Shown: one piece after another, positions 56,788 through 64,000 of the stretch
How the letters are laid out: the number at the start of each line of letters is the position of its first letter
How positions within the stretch are numbered: the first letter of the stretch is position 1
Assembly: GCA_002335865.1 (NCBI GenBank)
Contig: DDCY01000023.1
Span: 62,281 to 126,280, forward strand
DNA length: 64,000 bases
Source of the DNA: Saprospiraceae bacterium UBA1994
GTDB taxonomy: Bacteria > Bacteroidota > Bacteroidia > Chitinophagales > Saprospiraceae
Direction: 5' to 3'
The notes under the pieces: generated by a model
Told to the model about the DNA's origin: nothing
Database searches by the model: none
What the model saw: the letters and a program-made list of their open reading frames with translations, nothing else
Made by a program: the position numbers and the translations under genes

Positions 56788-56958
56788 TTGGTCCTTCATT
56801 GTTTCCTAATTAATGGGTGAGGTTTAGGATCAAGAACATTCACGATAAAATTTGATAAGTGTCAAGGAAAATAACGTTATTGATCAGTCATTGATTCTTA
56901 TTTGTTGGGAAGAGGTTATTGATCAAGAACAGTCACGATAATTTTCTTTAATAACTAG
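56788..56958. repeat. Diverged tandem repeat with 92-bp period
   Basis: Two copies begin at 56788 and 56880. Both hold the well-kept block GATCAAGAACATTCACGATAA (second copy with G for one T), and the preceding 40 bases also align with scattered changes (TTGGTCCTTCATTG against TTGATCAGTCATTG). A weaker single match occurs at 31112. No gene overlaps. Confidence 0.75.
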
Positions 56959-56994
56959 AGTTAAGTTTATTTTTTGGAAAATGATCTTCTTTTA

Positions 56995-57052
56995 GCACAG
57001 TTGCTGCGAAAGCGACTGCTCAGGTTTCTTGCGCTTCGAAGTTTTTTTTAGT
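56995..57052 (+). terminator. GC-richer hairpin followed by a T-run
   Basis: AGCA, 2-nt bulge, GTTGCT pairs with AGCGACTGCT around GCGAA (56995-57021). Eight T follow at about 57043-57050 after a 21-nt spacer. The spacer makes it an atypical terminator. It ends the receptor transcript or lies in the leader of the lipoprotein gene. Confidence 0.3.
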
Positions 57053-57082
57053 TGATTATATTTACAATATTAAATTTAGAAT

Positions 57083-57751
57083 ATGAAAAATAGAATTGGA
57101 TTACTCTTGTGGATACTGTTGATGATAGCAGTTTATGCTTGTAAATCTGATAAGGAGACGTCGGCTAAATCTAGTACTAGAATAGAGTCACCAATAATGG
57201 AAGTGGACGAAACTCCAGATAATAATGAATCTATAACCGCTAATAAGACAGGTACTAAGGTTGATGATAAAAAAAACTCGTCGACGATGTTTGGAAAGAA
57301 GGGTAGTATGAAGGGAGGACTTCCTTCGAAGACTTATAGAGTAAAAGGTGGTATGGTAAATACTGTGAAAGCGGGTATGGTGATAGTAGATCAAAAGAAA
57401 CATCTAGTCCGTGGGTATATTGACTTAGGCGAGGGGCGATTATCAGTGCATAAATTGTTAGATGACAAAGGTGGTTCTTTAGGATATGTCATTCCTAGAT
57501 TAGGTAATAATTCTCTCGTCGGAGATATTACTATTACGTCGAATAAAGTATTGACAGAACATGGAATCAGAATAGGAGATACTTATAGTAAGTTGAAAGA
57601 AGCTAATAACAATCTAGAAGTAGATGGATCAGATTCTGAAGGAAGGACCTATGTTACTGCTGATGGTGTAGTATATAGATTAGGGACTTCTGCACTAAAT
57701 TCACAAACTACAATTACTGAAATTGTGATTAAAGATATTTTGGTGAAGTAA
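57083..57751 (+). CDS. Hypothetical lipoprotein
   Basis: The 222-residue product begins MKNRIGLLLWILLMIAVYAC. C20 is a probable lipidation site (lipobox AVYAC). A low-complexity charged linker follows (about 25-95), then a folded C-terminal domain (VGDITITSNKVLTEHGIRIG and TYVTADGVVYRLGT). The motif ...T..GI.IG.TY..L resembles domains found in several periplasmic lipoproteins of unknown function. I do not assign a family with confidence. A start upstream of TATATTTACAA (57057-57067) is unlikely. Confidence 0.7.
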   Translation: MKNRIGLLLWILLMIAVYACKSDKETSAKSSTRIESPIMEVDETPDNNESITANKTGTKVDDKKNSSTMFGKKGSMKGGLPSKTYRVKGGMVNTVKAGMVIVDQKKHLVRGYIDLGEGRLSVHKLLDDKGGSLGYVIPRLGNNSLVGDITITSNKVLTEHGIRIGDTYSKLKEANNNLEVDGSDSEGRTYVTADGVVYRLGTSALNSQTTITEIVIKDILVK

Positions 57752-57864
57752 TATCTACTTCGCATCGAGACACTCATAAATTTAATTTTTTTCTCTAGAA
57801 CAGAATGTGGTAGCCAATTCTCACACACCAATTCTACTGTAAAAAAGCTCTAATTATTATGGTG

Positions 57865-58563
57865 TTACACTCGTAAACTAGACATGCCACCATCTACATG
57901 TAGTACCTGTCCAGATATCCAACTGGCTTTGTCTGATAATAGAAACGCAGCCATCTCAGCTACATTATTTGCTGTGCCTATTTTTTTCAATGGATGACGA
58001 TCAGCATTAGCTTGTTTCTTTTCCTCTGTACTAAGTAGCTTTGAGGCAAGGGGAGTGTCTGTGAGCGATGGAGCTACACAGTTGACTCTGATCTTAGGTG
58101 CAAATTCTGCAGCGAGAGATTTGGATAGTCCTTCGATTGCACCTTTCGAAGTGGCTACTTGAGTATGAAAGTTATATCCCGTTGATACAGCGACCGTTGA
58201 AAACAAAACGATTGAGGGATCTTTACTTGACTTCATCCGATCACTTAATCCCTGTATTACTTTTATAGCACCGACTACTTGTAAATTAAAATCATCGACA
58301 AACGCGGAAGGTTTTATTCTCTTGAAAGGTTTCAGATTGATAGAACCTGGACAGTAGACTAATCCATCTATTGTGTCAGGTACAAAATTTAGATTTAGTT
58401 CATCTTCCAAAACATTAAGCTGACGATATACCACGCCTGCTGTAACAGTGAAATTTTCTGTCTTGTTGAACGTAGTATACACCTTATTGCCTTGGGAAGC
58501 TAATATCTTTGTAAGAGCCGCACCTATGCCGCTAGATCCTCCTATAATTACATAATTTTTCAT
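57865..58563 (-). CDS. SDR family oxidoreductase with an altered active site
   Basis: The 232-residue short-chain dehydrogenase/reductase has the cofactor glycine motif GGSSGIG (8-14), LVYCPGSINLKPF (the NAG-type position) and IRVNCVAPSLTDTPLA. The catalytic lysine is kept in QVATSKGAIEGLSKSLAAEF, but the residue four before it, normally tyrosine of YxxxK, is valine. A subgroup of SDRs with AKGAVEGL-like sequence also lacks this tyrosine. The protein may use another proton donor or may not be a classical oxidoreductase. Confidence 0.85.
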   Translation of the reverse strand: MKNYVIIGGSSGIGAALTKILASQGNKVYTTFNKTENFTVTAGVVYRQLNVLEDELNLNFVPDTIDGLVYCPGSINLKPFKRIKPSAFVDDFNLQVVGAIKVIQGLSDRMKSSKDPSIVLFSTVAVSTGYNFHTQVATSKGAIEGLSKSLAAEFAPKIRVNCVAPSLTDTPLASKLLSTEEKKQANADRHPLKKIGTANNVAEMAAFLLSDKASWISGQVLHVDGGMSSLRV

Positions 58564-58720
58564 GTACTATAAATAAAGTAAAGCATGGTATTGTTTAGCT
58601 AATAGCTACTTGATTATAGTAGAAAATTGAAAATAGAGGTAAAGTTCTATTTGAGAAACTCATTTGTGTAATGAATTCGATCTTTTTCTCTTAAAACTTG
58701 TCAACATTGTACTTTTGAGA

Positions 58721-59203
58721 TTAACCTCGAGTTATAGATACTGATAGCCAAGCCCTATCAGTATGCAGCTTATCTATAAATACAATTTGGCCAATATGAT
58801 AAGGGTAATTTACTAGTTGCCTGTTGATAGCTTCTATGATCATATAGCCTTGATTACCTATGTATATTATCTCTTATAGATAATCATTTGTTATTGATTT
58901 CAACGCGTTGAATAGGTAGTCCCATCTTTTTTCTCAGTAGGCTATGAGCTCTGTAATGGTTTTGATATCACCTATAAATTCTGATTTTTGATTGTGCCAT
59001 TCTTTTTCTCCATCAGTAGTACTGAAGTCCGATTATCGACTCTGAGTATTGTCAGCAATATATTTGATGATCATCACAATGGAATTACTTTCATTGTTGT
59101 TCTTCTAGGAAATGTTGTTGTTCTGACAATTGGGAAATCGTCTTGTCATCTAGAGATTTGTAGTATTGGAATTGTTTGATGGTAGGGTGGATGTAATTTG
59201 TAT
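58721..59203 (-). pseudogene. DUF1572/DinB-like family pseudogene
   Basis: Reading the minus strand from about 59203: NYIHPTIKQFQYYKSLDDKT and ISQLSEQQHFLEE, a frameshift, then NNESNSIVMIIKYIADNTQS, R, stop, SDFSTTDGEKEWHNQKSEF and IGDIKTITELIAY. After a stop, it continues KRWDYLFNALKSITNDYL and, after another stop, GYMIIEAINRQLVNYPYHIG and QIVFIDKL, ending at TAA 58721. The intact family reads ESNSI..IVKHL.GNM.SRW.DFL..DGEKEWR.RD.EF and YH.GQIV. Almost every conserved block is present in order, so a full-length gene (about 160 codons) has decayed in place with one frameshift and several stops. The start codon is lost. Confidence 0.9.
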
Positions 59204-59382
59204 AATTGAGACGTGGCTCAAATGTATTTTATTCCTAAATCTTTAAAAGTAAGAAGCGTAAAATATATTTTAGACTCATTCACAAATTGGGAGTGCAATT
59301 TTTATTTTTGAGTTTGATCGCGCTGGATAGTAAAAAGTTAAATTTCTAGAAATTCGTCATTATTGTGTTATTCGAAATACTA

Positions 59383-60186
59383 TTATTCTTTTTCTGCCAG
59401 TATCCCATACACCATTGGTAGTTTATCGTCCATCGTTTTGAATCGATATTTTCGATCAGCAACCTTTACTGTAGTTTTTCCGAAGCAGTCGTAAGGTGAA
59501 TAATCGTATTCAGTTACAGATCTAATTTTGAGATCTTGATCGATCAGACTATTGATGATTTCTCCTAGTCCGTGGTTCCAAGATATACATTGACTATTTA
59601 TAACTTCGTCACCATCGGTGTATGTTCCTTCCTCTTCTATGATGGGTTCACTATTGAAATAGCGATGTGTAACTTTGGTGAATTTGTCATCAAACATCCA
59701 TAATGCTGGATGGAAATCTACAATCAAGAATTTGCCGCTAGCCTTTAGAAAGTGATTGACTACTGAAGCCCATTTGTTGATGTCAGGCAGCCAACCAATC
59801 GTTCCATAGCTAGTGAAGACTATATCGTATTGGCCTTCGTGATTAGAAGGGAGATCGTATATGTCTGAGCATACGAATTCCGCATTAGAATTACATAGTG
59901 TAGATAGTTCTTTAGCACGTGCCACTGCTTTGTCAGATAGGTCCACTCCAGTCGCTTTAATGCATCCTTGTCTTGTCCACTGTATCGTGTCCTGTCCAAA
60001 ATGACATTGAAGATGTAGAATGGATTTTCCAGTAACATCACCTAATAGTTCTAATTCGATATTATTAAGTGAATTCTTACCAGCTATAAATGATTTATTA
60101 TCATAAAATTCTGAGTCATAATGCACTTCAGTACGTTGATTCCAAGTTTCTTTATTTATCGCTTTGTAATCTATGTTGGTTTTCAT
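59383..60186 (-). CDS. Class I SAM-dependent methyltransferase
   Basis: The 267-residue cytosolic methyltransferase has the SAM-binding motif I SILHLQCHFGQDTIQWTRQG, motif II with the acidic residue in GVDLSDKAVARAKEL, DIYDLP, and YDIVFTSYGTIGWLPDINKW. The N-terminal WNQRTEVHYDSEFYD is typical of a common small-molecule methyltransferase group. The substrate is unknown. It has no operon partner: the gap to the next gene (60187-60469) holds a 50-codon open frame at 60263 that I do not recognise. Confidence 0.88.
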   Translation of the reverse strand: MKTNIDYKAINKETWNQRTEVHYDSEFYDNKSFIAGKNSLNNIELELLGDVTGKSILHLQCHFGQDTIQWTRQGCIKATGVDLSDKAVARAKELSTLCNSNAEFVCSDIYDLPSNHEGQYDIVFTSYGTIGWLPDINKWASVVNHFLKASGKFLIVDFHPALWMFDDKFTKVTHRYFNSEPIIEEEGTYTDGDEVINSQCISWNHGLGEIINSLIDQDLKIRSVTEYDYSPYDCFGKTTVKVADRKYRFKTMDDKLPMVYGILAEKE

Positions 60187-60469
60187 TGAATCTAATATCT
60201 AGTTATTTGTCAAATCTTGTTATATATTTTTGGATTATACTTATCTTATTAGTTTGGATAACATGCGGGAAATAATAGGGATTTTACAAATATCAATATT
60301 TTTATTGTTTGAATTTTGGCTTATTAGCTTCAAGTTTCTGAGCGAGTCAAGTTATACCAATACGTATTGGATTACAAGAGTAGCAGATACATTGCTTGGT
60401 GTTTTGCTCTGAACGGCAGGTAACAAATATGAATGGTTTTTGAATATTTGAAGTAGTTTATATTCATGT

Positions 60470-61300
60470 TTAGAACTTTGCACCAAATACAAAAGTCAAT
60501 TCTGAGAACCAAAAGCTTTGACTTGCTTTATCTATAGATTCTGCCGTCGTTCGTATATTTGGCATGTTGATGTGCCCTCCTTTTACTTCAGTCTTGAGAA
60601 AAATTAGATCGAAAAATTTGATATCAATTGCCACAAGTGCATTGAGTCCTATACCAGCTATATTGAAATCATCATGACGTGCACGCCCTAAAATCTGAGC
60701 GTTTGTCTTAGGTAGTAAGAATCCTATGCCGCCGCCAATATCACTTACAAAAGAAAGATGTCCGATTGCGAAGAGATCATGTGATAGTCTTGCATCAGAA
60801 TGGATATAATTTAAACCATCAGTATGCTCGTATTGTAAGAAGTCTTCTGTGATTATTATGGGTTCGTTACTAAATGTGAAAGTCTCTATAGAGTTTAAAT
60901 TTTTCGTAGTACCCGTTATGTTTACATATTGGCCGTTGGTAACAACATACTTCATATGATCTACGCCAAAAGAGATAATGATACGGTCGGTTACGAAATA
61001 TCCAATTCGGAAATTGTATTGTGGCACCGAAAATGTCTTTGGATTGAAATACAAATTTGCCCTATACTTAGAAGGGCGATCTTTTGCCACTACGTCATAT
61101 AAAGTAAAATCATAGTCTTCACCACTGAAACTGATATCTGAATTACCATAGATGCTTGTATTCCAGCCATAATATATATAAAAGTCACCTTTGCTTCCTT
61201 TTTTAGGAATTTTTATAATCTCTTGACTATATAAAAGGCTTAGGCTAGTAATTAGCAATAGGAAAGGAGTGAAAATAATTCTAATTTGAGAGATTGTCAT
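60470..61300 (-). CDS. Hypothetical outer-membrane beta-barrel protein
   Basis: The 276-residue product has a signal peptide (MTISQIRIIFTPFLLLITSL, cleavage near YSQ). The rest is a chain of amphipathic strands with glycine/aromatic turns: GDFYIYYGWNTSIYG, YNFRIGYFVTDRIIISFGVD, SDIGGGIGFLLPKTN and the final aromatic FWFSELTFVFGAKF, which looks like an outer-membrane insertion end. The family is not named from memory. Confidence 0.75.
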   Translation of the reverse strand: MTISQIRIIFTPFLLLITSLSLLYSQEIIKIPKKGSKGDFYIYYGWNTSIYGNSDISFSGEDYDFTLYDVVAKDRPSKYRANLYFNPKTFSVPQYNFRIGYFVTDRIIISFGVDHMKYVVTNGQYVNITGTTKNLNSIETFTFSNEPIIITEDFLQYEHTDGLNYIHSDARLSHDLFAIGHLSFVSDIGGGIGFLLPKTNAQILGRARHDDFNIAGIGLNALVAIDIKFFDLIFLKTEVKGGHINMPNIRTTAESIDKASQSFWFSELTFVFGAKF

Positions 61301-61449
61301 ACCATACGTTTACTAATTGTAAATATACAAATAGAGATTAATCAATATTAGTAACGACTTTTATTTGAATTGTTGTGAAAGTATGGAAGAGAGAGTAAAT
61401 GTTGTGTTAATTAGATTTATTTCAATAATAATTTGACCATGTGTTGAGC

Positions 61450-61536
61450 ATGGATATTGGGAGTATTATATCTCGCGTTGCTGGAGGAATTGTAATAGCC
61501 GTTATGGGAATGATCAAAAAAATGATATCAAATTAG
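61450..61536 (+). CDS. Possible 28-residue amphipathic peptide
   Basis: An ATG at 61450 opens a 28-codon frame that begins MDIGSIISRVAGGIVIAVMG and ends IKKMISN. It has alternating hydrophobic and small residues with two lysines near the end, like membrane-active or membrane-associated microproteins. It lies alone on the plus strand between two minus-strand genes, and a 14-bp hairpin follows 24 nt after the stop. No promoter match is clear upstream. It could be chance, but the helical periodicity is striking. Confidence 0.35.
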   Translation: MDIGSIISRVAGGIVIAVMGMIKKMISN

Positions 61537-61559
61537 AATACATCAAATAACAATAGAAA

Positions 61560-61603
61560 GTTAATGAAGAGAGTCCTGCTTACACAAGTCTCTCTTTATT
61601 AAC
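61560..61603. terminator. 14-bp inverted repeat, probable bidirectional terminator
   Basis: GTTAATGAAGAGAG and CTCTCTTTATTAAC pair along 14 bp (one G-T) around a 16-nt loop, 18 nt after the SulP stop on the minus strand. T-rich DNA on both sides allows use in either direction. Confidence 0.6.
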
Positions 61604-61621
61604 TCTAATTTTAGTTTGTAC

Positions 61622-63238
61622 TTAGATTTCACTATCAAGCAGATCAGTCACTACATGATATCTTGGATCATCGATCGAATCTTCTATGACATCGGCAAAT
61701 TTCGGGTTAGCCTTCATTAGTAAAGTCTTACATTCAGGACTCAGGTGAGTGAATTTGACATTCTTACCTAACTCTAAGTATTTATTTGCAATTCCTTTCA
61801 TCGCCTCTATACCTGAGTGGTCACTCACTTTAGATTCTATAAAATCTATCTCGACATTATCTGGATCGTTACGAGGATCAAATTTTTCATTGAAATTTTG
61901 GATTGACCCAAAAAATAGTGGCCCCCAAATCTCATATACTTTGGTATTTTCATTTTTCATACGCTTGCGCGCACGAATCATAGTTGCATTCTTCCATGCG
62001 AATACAAGTGCTGAGATTATTACACCTGCGATTACGGCTACAGCAAGATCTACATATACAGTGATGGCAGACACTGCGATCAAGACAAAGGCATCGGCCA
62101 ATGGAATCTTGTTCATGATCCGAAAACTTGACCAAGCGAATGTACCTACGACTACCATAAACATTACTCCAACAAGTGCAGCAATTGGAATTTGCTCGAT
62201 TAAGGGAGCTGCAAATAAGACGAATACTAGTAGTGCTACAGCAGCTATTACTCCAGATAGCCTTCCACGTCCACCACTCTCGACATTGATGATAGATTGG
62301 CCGATCATCGCGCAGCCACCCATTCCTCCAAATAGTCCATTGAGGATGTTAGCACTACCTTGAGCTACACATTCTCTATTTCCGCTTCCTCTCGTCTCTG
62401 TAAGGTCATCTACTAGGTTAAGTGTCATTAGAGACTCTATAAGACCTACAGCTGCCAATATAAAGGCAGTAGAGATTATCAATGGCCAATGTTCGCCTAT
62501 AGTTGATAACATAGAAAATACCTGAAACTGGAATGTAGGCAACCCACCTTGTAGACCTTGTCCTCCACCATCTCTAATAAATGAACCTACAGTGCTTACT
62601 TCTAAACCACCAAATATCGTAATTGCGGCTACGATCATTATTGCAACCAAAGCTGAAGGTATTTTCTCAGTAAGTTTTGGTAGTCCCCACATGATAACCA
62701 TTGTAAGAGTGACTAAACCGAGCATTATATTTAATGAAGATCCTGTCATCCACTCCATAGTTCCATTTATGTTTTCTTTGAATAACCCAAGTTGGGCTAA
62801 GAATATTACGATGGCTAATCCATTGACAAATCCCATCATTACGGGGTGGGGGATAAGTCTAACAAACTTACCTAATCGAAACACTCCAGCTAATATCTGT
62901 ATACCACCTACCATAAGTAAAGTAATGAATAGCCACTGAAGTCCAAGATTGCTGATAGGAACAGTGAGTGCGTCCCCCACTTCGTTACCTTTTGCAATCA
63001 TATGTACCATCACTACTGCCATAGCTCCAGTTGCCCCAGATATCATACCTGGTCTTCCACCAAATAAGGCAGTGACAATTCCCATCATAAAAGCACCATA
63101 CAAGCCCACTAAAGGATCGATACCAGCTACAAAAGCAAATGCTACTGCTTCTGGAACTAGTGCCAACGCAACGGTAAGTCCAGATAGTATATCGTTCTTC
63201 GGGTTTTCAGTGAAGCTGTTGAATATTCTTCTTGTCAT
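61622..63238 (-). CDS. SulP family anion transporter with STAS domain
   Basis: The 538-residue transporter has about 12 to 14 transmembrane segments. It starts NDILSGLTVALALVPEAVAF and AGIDPLVGLYGAFMMGIVTA, the SulP signature, then GRPGMISGATGAMAVVM. A later conserved NILNGLFGGMGGCAMIGQS and VESGGRGRLSGV follow. The last 110 residues form a cytoplasmic STAS domain, here with VEIDFIESKVSDHSGIEAMK. Substrates of this family include sulfate, bicarbonate and other anions; which one applies here is unclear. A TATCTTTG motif lies 80 nt upstream. Confidence 0.93.
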   Translation of the reverse strand: MTRRIFNSFTENPKNDILSGLTVALALVPEAVAFAFVAGIDPLVGLYGAFMMGIVTALFGGRPGMISGATGAMAVVMVHMIAKGNEVGDALTVPISNLGLQWLFITLLMVGGIQILAGVFRLGKFVRLIPHPVMMGFVNGLAIVIFLAQLGLFKENINGTMEWMTGSSLNIMLGLVTLTMVIMWGLPKLTEKIPSALVAIMIVAAITIFGGLEVSTVGSFIRDGGGQGLQGGLPTFQFQVFSMLSTIGEHWPLIISTAFILAAVGLIESLMTLNLVDDLTETRGSGNRECVAQGSANILNGLFGGMGGCAMIGQSIINVESGGRGRLSGVIAAVALLVFVLFAAPLIEQIPIAALVGVMFMVVVGTFAWSSFRIMNKIPLADAFVLIAVSAITVYVDLAVAVIAGVIISALVFAWKNATMIRARKRMKNENTKVYEIWGPLFFGSIQNFNEKFDPRNDPDNVEIDFIESKVSDHSGIEAMKGIANKYLELGKNVKFTHLSPECKTLLMKANPKFADVIEDSIDDPRYHVVTDLLDSEI

Positions 63239-64000
63239 TATGGTTGATGTTAGATCGTTTACTTTGGCTCTTCGCTAATTTGTAATGTAGACTACCGAAG
63301 ATTATGTTAAAAGGGCGCAAAGATAAACTTTCTGCCGAGAGTATTTAATGGATTATATATTTTGAAAATGACCATGTGTTGGGTTTACAAGGTATCCTGT
63401 ATCGACATTTTCGATGAAATTACAGCTTGGATTTTCCCAAGCTTTGAAGGCCTAACATTCCAGAACAAAAACTCTACTCCAAAATATATTGAAGAAGCTC
63501 TGTGATTGAAACTACTGGGATAAGTATCAACAGCCCTACTCGACTGAAGTTGATTTTGTGCTGAAATAAGTGCCACTAAAATAATAGAACCTCCGAGCTC
63601 ATTGATAGTTTTGTCCAATCAGAAATCTTATATTCTTGACCTAGTTATTTTTTAAATTTTTGCCTTCCTCTAATGAGTTGTTAGGTGAATTAATTATATA
63701 ATGATATTTTCTGAAATTCGGAGTCGCATATACCTGCATTTTATTTTTGAATTAAATATGACTATAATCAATACTTCAATGGAAGAACCATAAGATTCTT
63801 CAAATTGTAAATGATTTTGTTATTGGTCAATAACAGATCAAGTCCAAGTATTTAATTCTTAGTCAGTAGAAACTCAACCCAAGGATTAATAATATATGTG
63901 CTGATTTCAGAAGTACTATTAGTAGATAGAAGAATTGTGACATTGATTAAAATTTGTGGGCTACGGTTCTCGAATTATGAAAACTTACTTATCCATCAAT
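63239..64000. other. Right-end gap without a recognised gene
   Basis: Except for the SulP promoter motif I see no intact gene up to the window edge. Minus-strand frames at 63385-63618 and around 63760-63960 stay open for about 30-75 codons but match nothing I know. Given the decayed genes elsewhere, they could be old remnants. Confidence 0.4.
63318..63325 (-). promoter_or_regulatory. Candidate -7 element for the SulP gene
   Basis: TATCTTTG followed by CGCCC on the minus strand is the standard -7 spelling, 80 nt before the start codon. No clear -33 box. Confidence 0.45.

Noticed and set aside
60263..60412. 50-codon hydrophobic frame between the methyltransferase and outer-membrane genes
   Set aside because: There is no recognisable family, no promoter and no conserved context; AT-rich DNA easily gives hydrophobic frames.
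61749..62363. 204-codon open frame antisense to the SulP gene
   Set aside because: It is a shadow of the transporter's codon pattern; the translation has low-complexity Ser/Thr/Ile/Pro content and no family pattern.
61434..63380. TGACCATGTGTTG present on both sides of the SulP gene (61437 and 63369), as if a target-site or flanking repeat
   Set aside because: A 13-base match is expected many times by chance in 64 kb, and no other sign of a mobile element is present.
63385..63618. 77-codon minus-strand frame upstream of SulP
   Set aside because: It has a vaguely signal-like start but no pattern I recognise, and the SulP promoter motif lies downstream of it. Not supported as a gene.

Overview
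The window looks like a chromosomal segment of an AT-rich member of the Bacteroidota. The evidence is a ruvA-sprA gene pair, a secreted protein with a gliding-motility/type IX secretion C-terminal domain, DUF4293, BatE, an OstA-like protein, an RprX/RprY-like two-component pair, a glutamyl-tRNA synthetase with the KLSKR motif, and several TAnnTTTG -7 promoter motifs. Shine-Dalgarno sequences are not evident, and several starts are TTG or GTG. The style resembles Saprospiria/Cytophagia, but sequence alone does not fix the family. I see no tRNA, rRNA, CRISPR array, insertion sequence or prophage.

Layout. 1-6.3 kb: the 5' end of pdhC (minus), recR, a membrane glycosyltransferase, an M20 amidohydrolase and an M23 peptidase. 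6.7-13.6 kb: alaS with a clear terminator, an ACMSD-like amidohydrolase, a polysaccharide deacetylase, gltX and a small conserved protein. 13.6-23 kb: a hypothetical protein, DUF4293, a DAO-type FAD oxidoreductase, an OstA/LptA-like protein, BatE, a large beta-propeller amidohydrolase, DUF6868 and a small secreted protein. 23-31 kb: hutU, a PhoB/PhoR-like pair preceded by a three-repeat Pho-box-like array, a membrane protein, holA, folK and a deoxynucleoside kinase. 31-46 kb: a DPP IV-type peptidase, smpB, ruvA, the giant sprA and an RprX/RprY-like pair. 46-57 kb: a CAP protein, a CoA-binding protein, the type IX cargo protein, an exbB-exbD-exbD-tonB operon, DUF554 and a TonB-dependent receptor preceded by a Fur-box-like site. 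57-64 kb: a lipoprotein, an SDR, a methyltransferase, an outer-membrane protein and a SulP transporter.

The most notable content is hidden in the gaps. Four intergenic regions hold eroded but recognisable genes with in-frame stops and frameshifts: acylphosphatase (27684-27941), DoxX family (about 34300-34630, minus), four-helix-bundle/S23-type (43384-43682) and DUF1572/DinB-like (58721-59203, minus). A frameshifted gene (53576-53852), an orphan gene tail (10795-10977) and a possible zinc-ribbon remnant (about 3590-3816) add to this. The lineage therefore appears to be losing small accessory genes by point decay while its core genes stay intact.

The genes mostly serve housekeeping and envelope functions: DNA repair and replication (recR, ruvA, holA), translation (alaS, gltX, smpB), envelope biogenesis (M23 peptidase, OstA-like, glycosyltransferase), type IX secretion (sprA plus a cargo protein) and TonB-energised uptake. 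I found no convincing new multi-gene system. The candidates worth testing are a 28-residue amphipathic peptide ORF (61450-61536) followed by a 14-bp hairpin, the regulatory arrays upstream of phoB and the TonB receptor, and the decayed genes.
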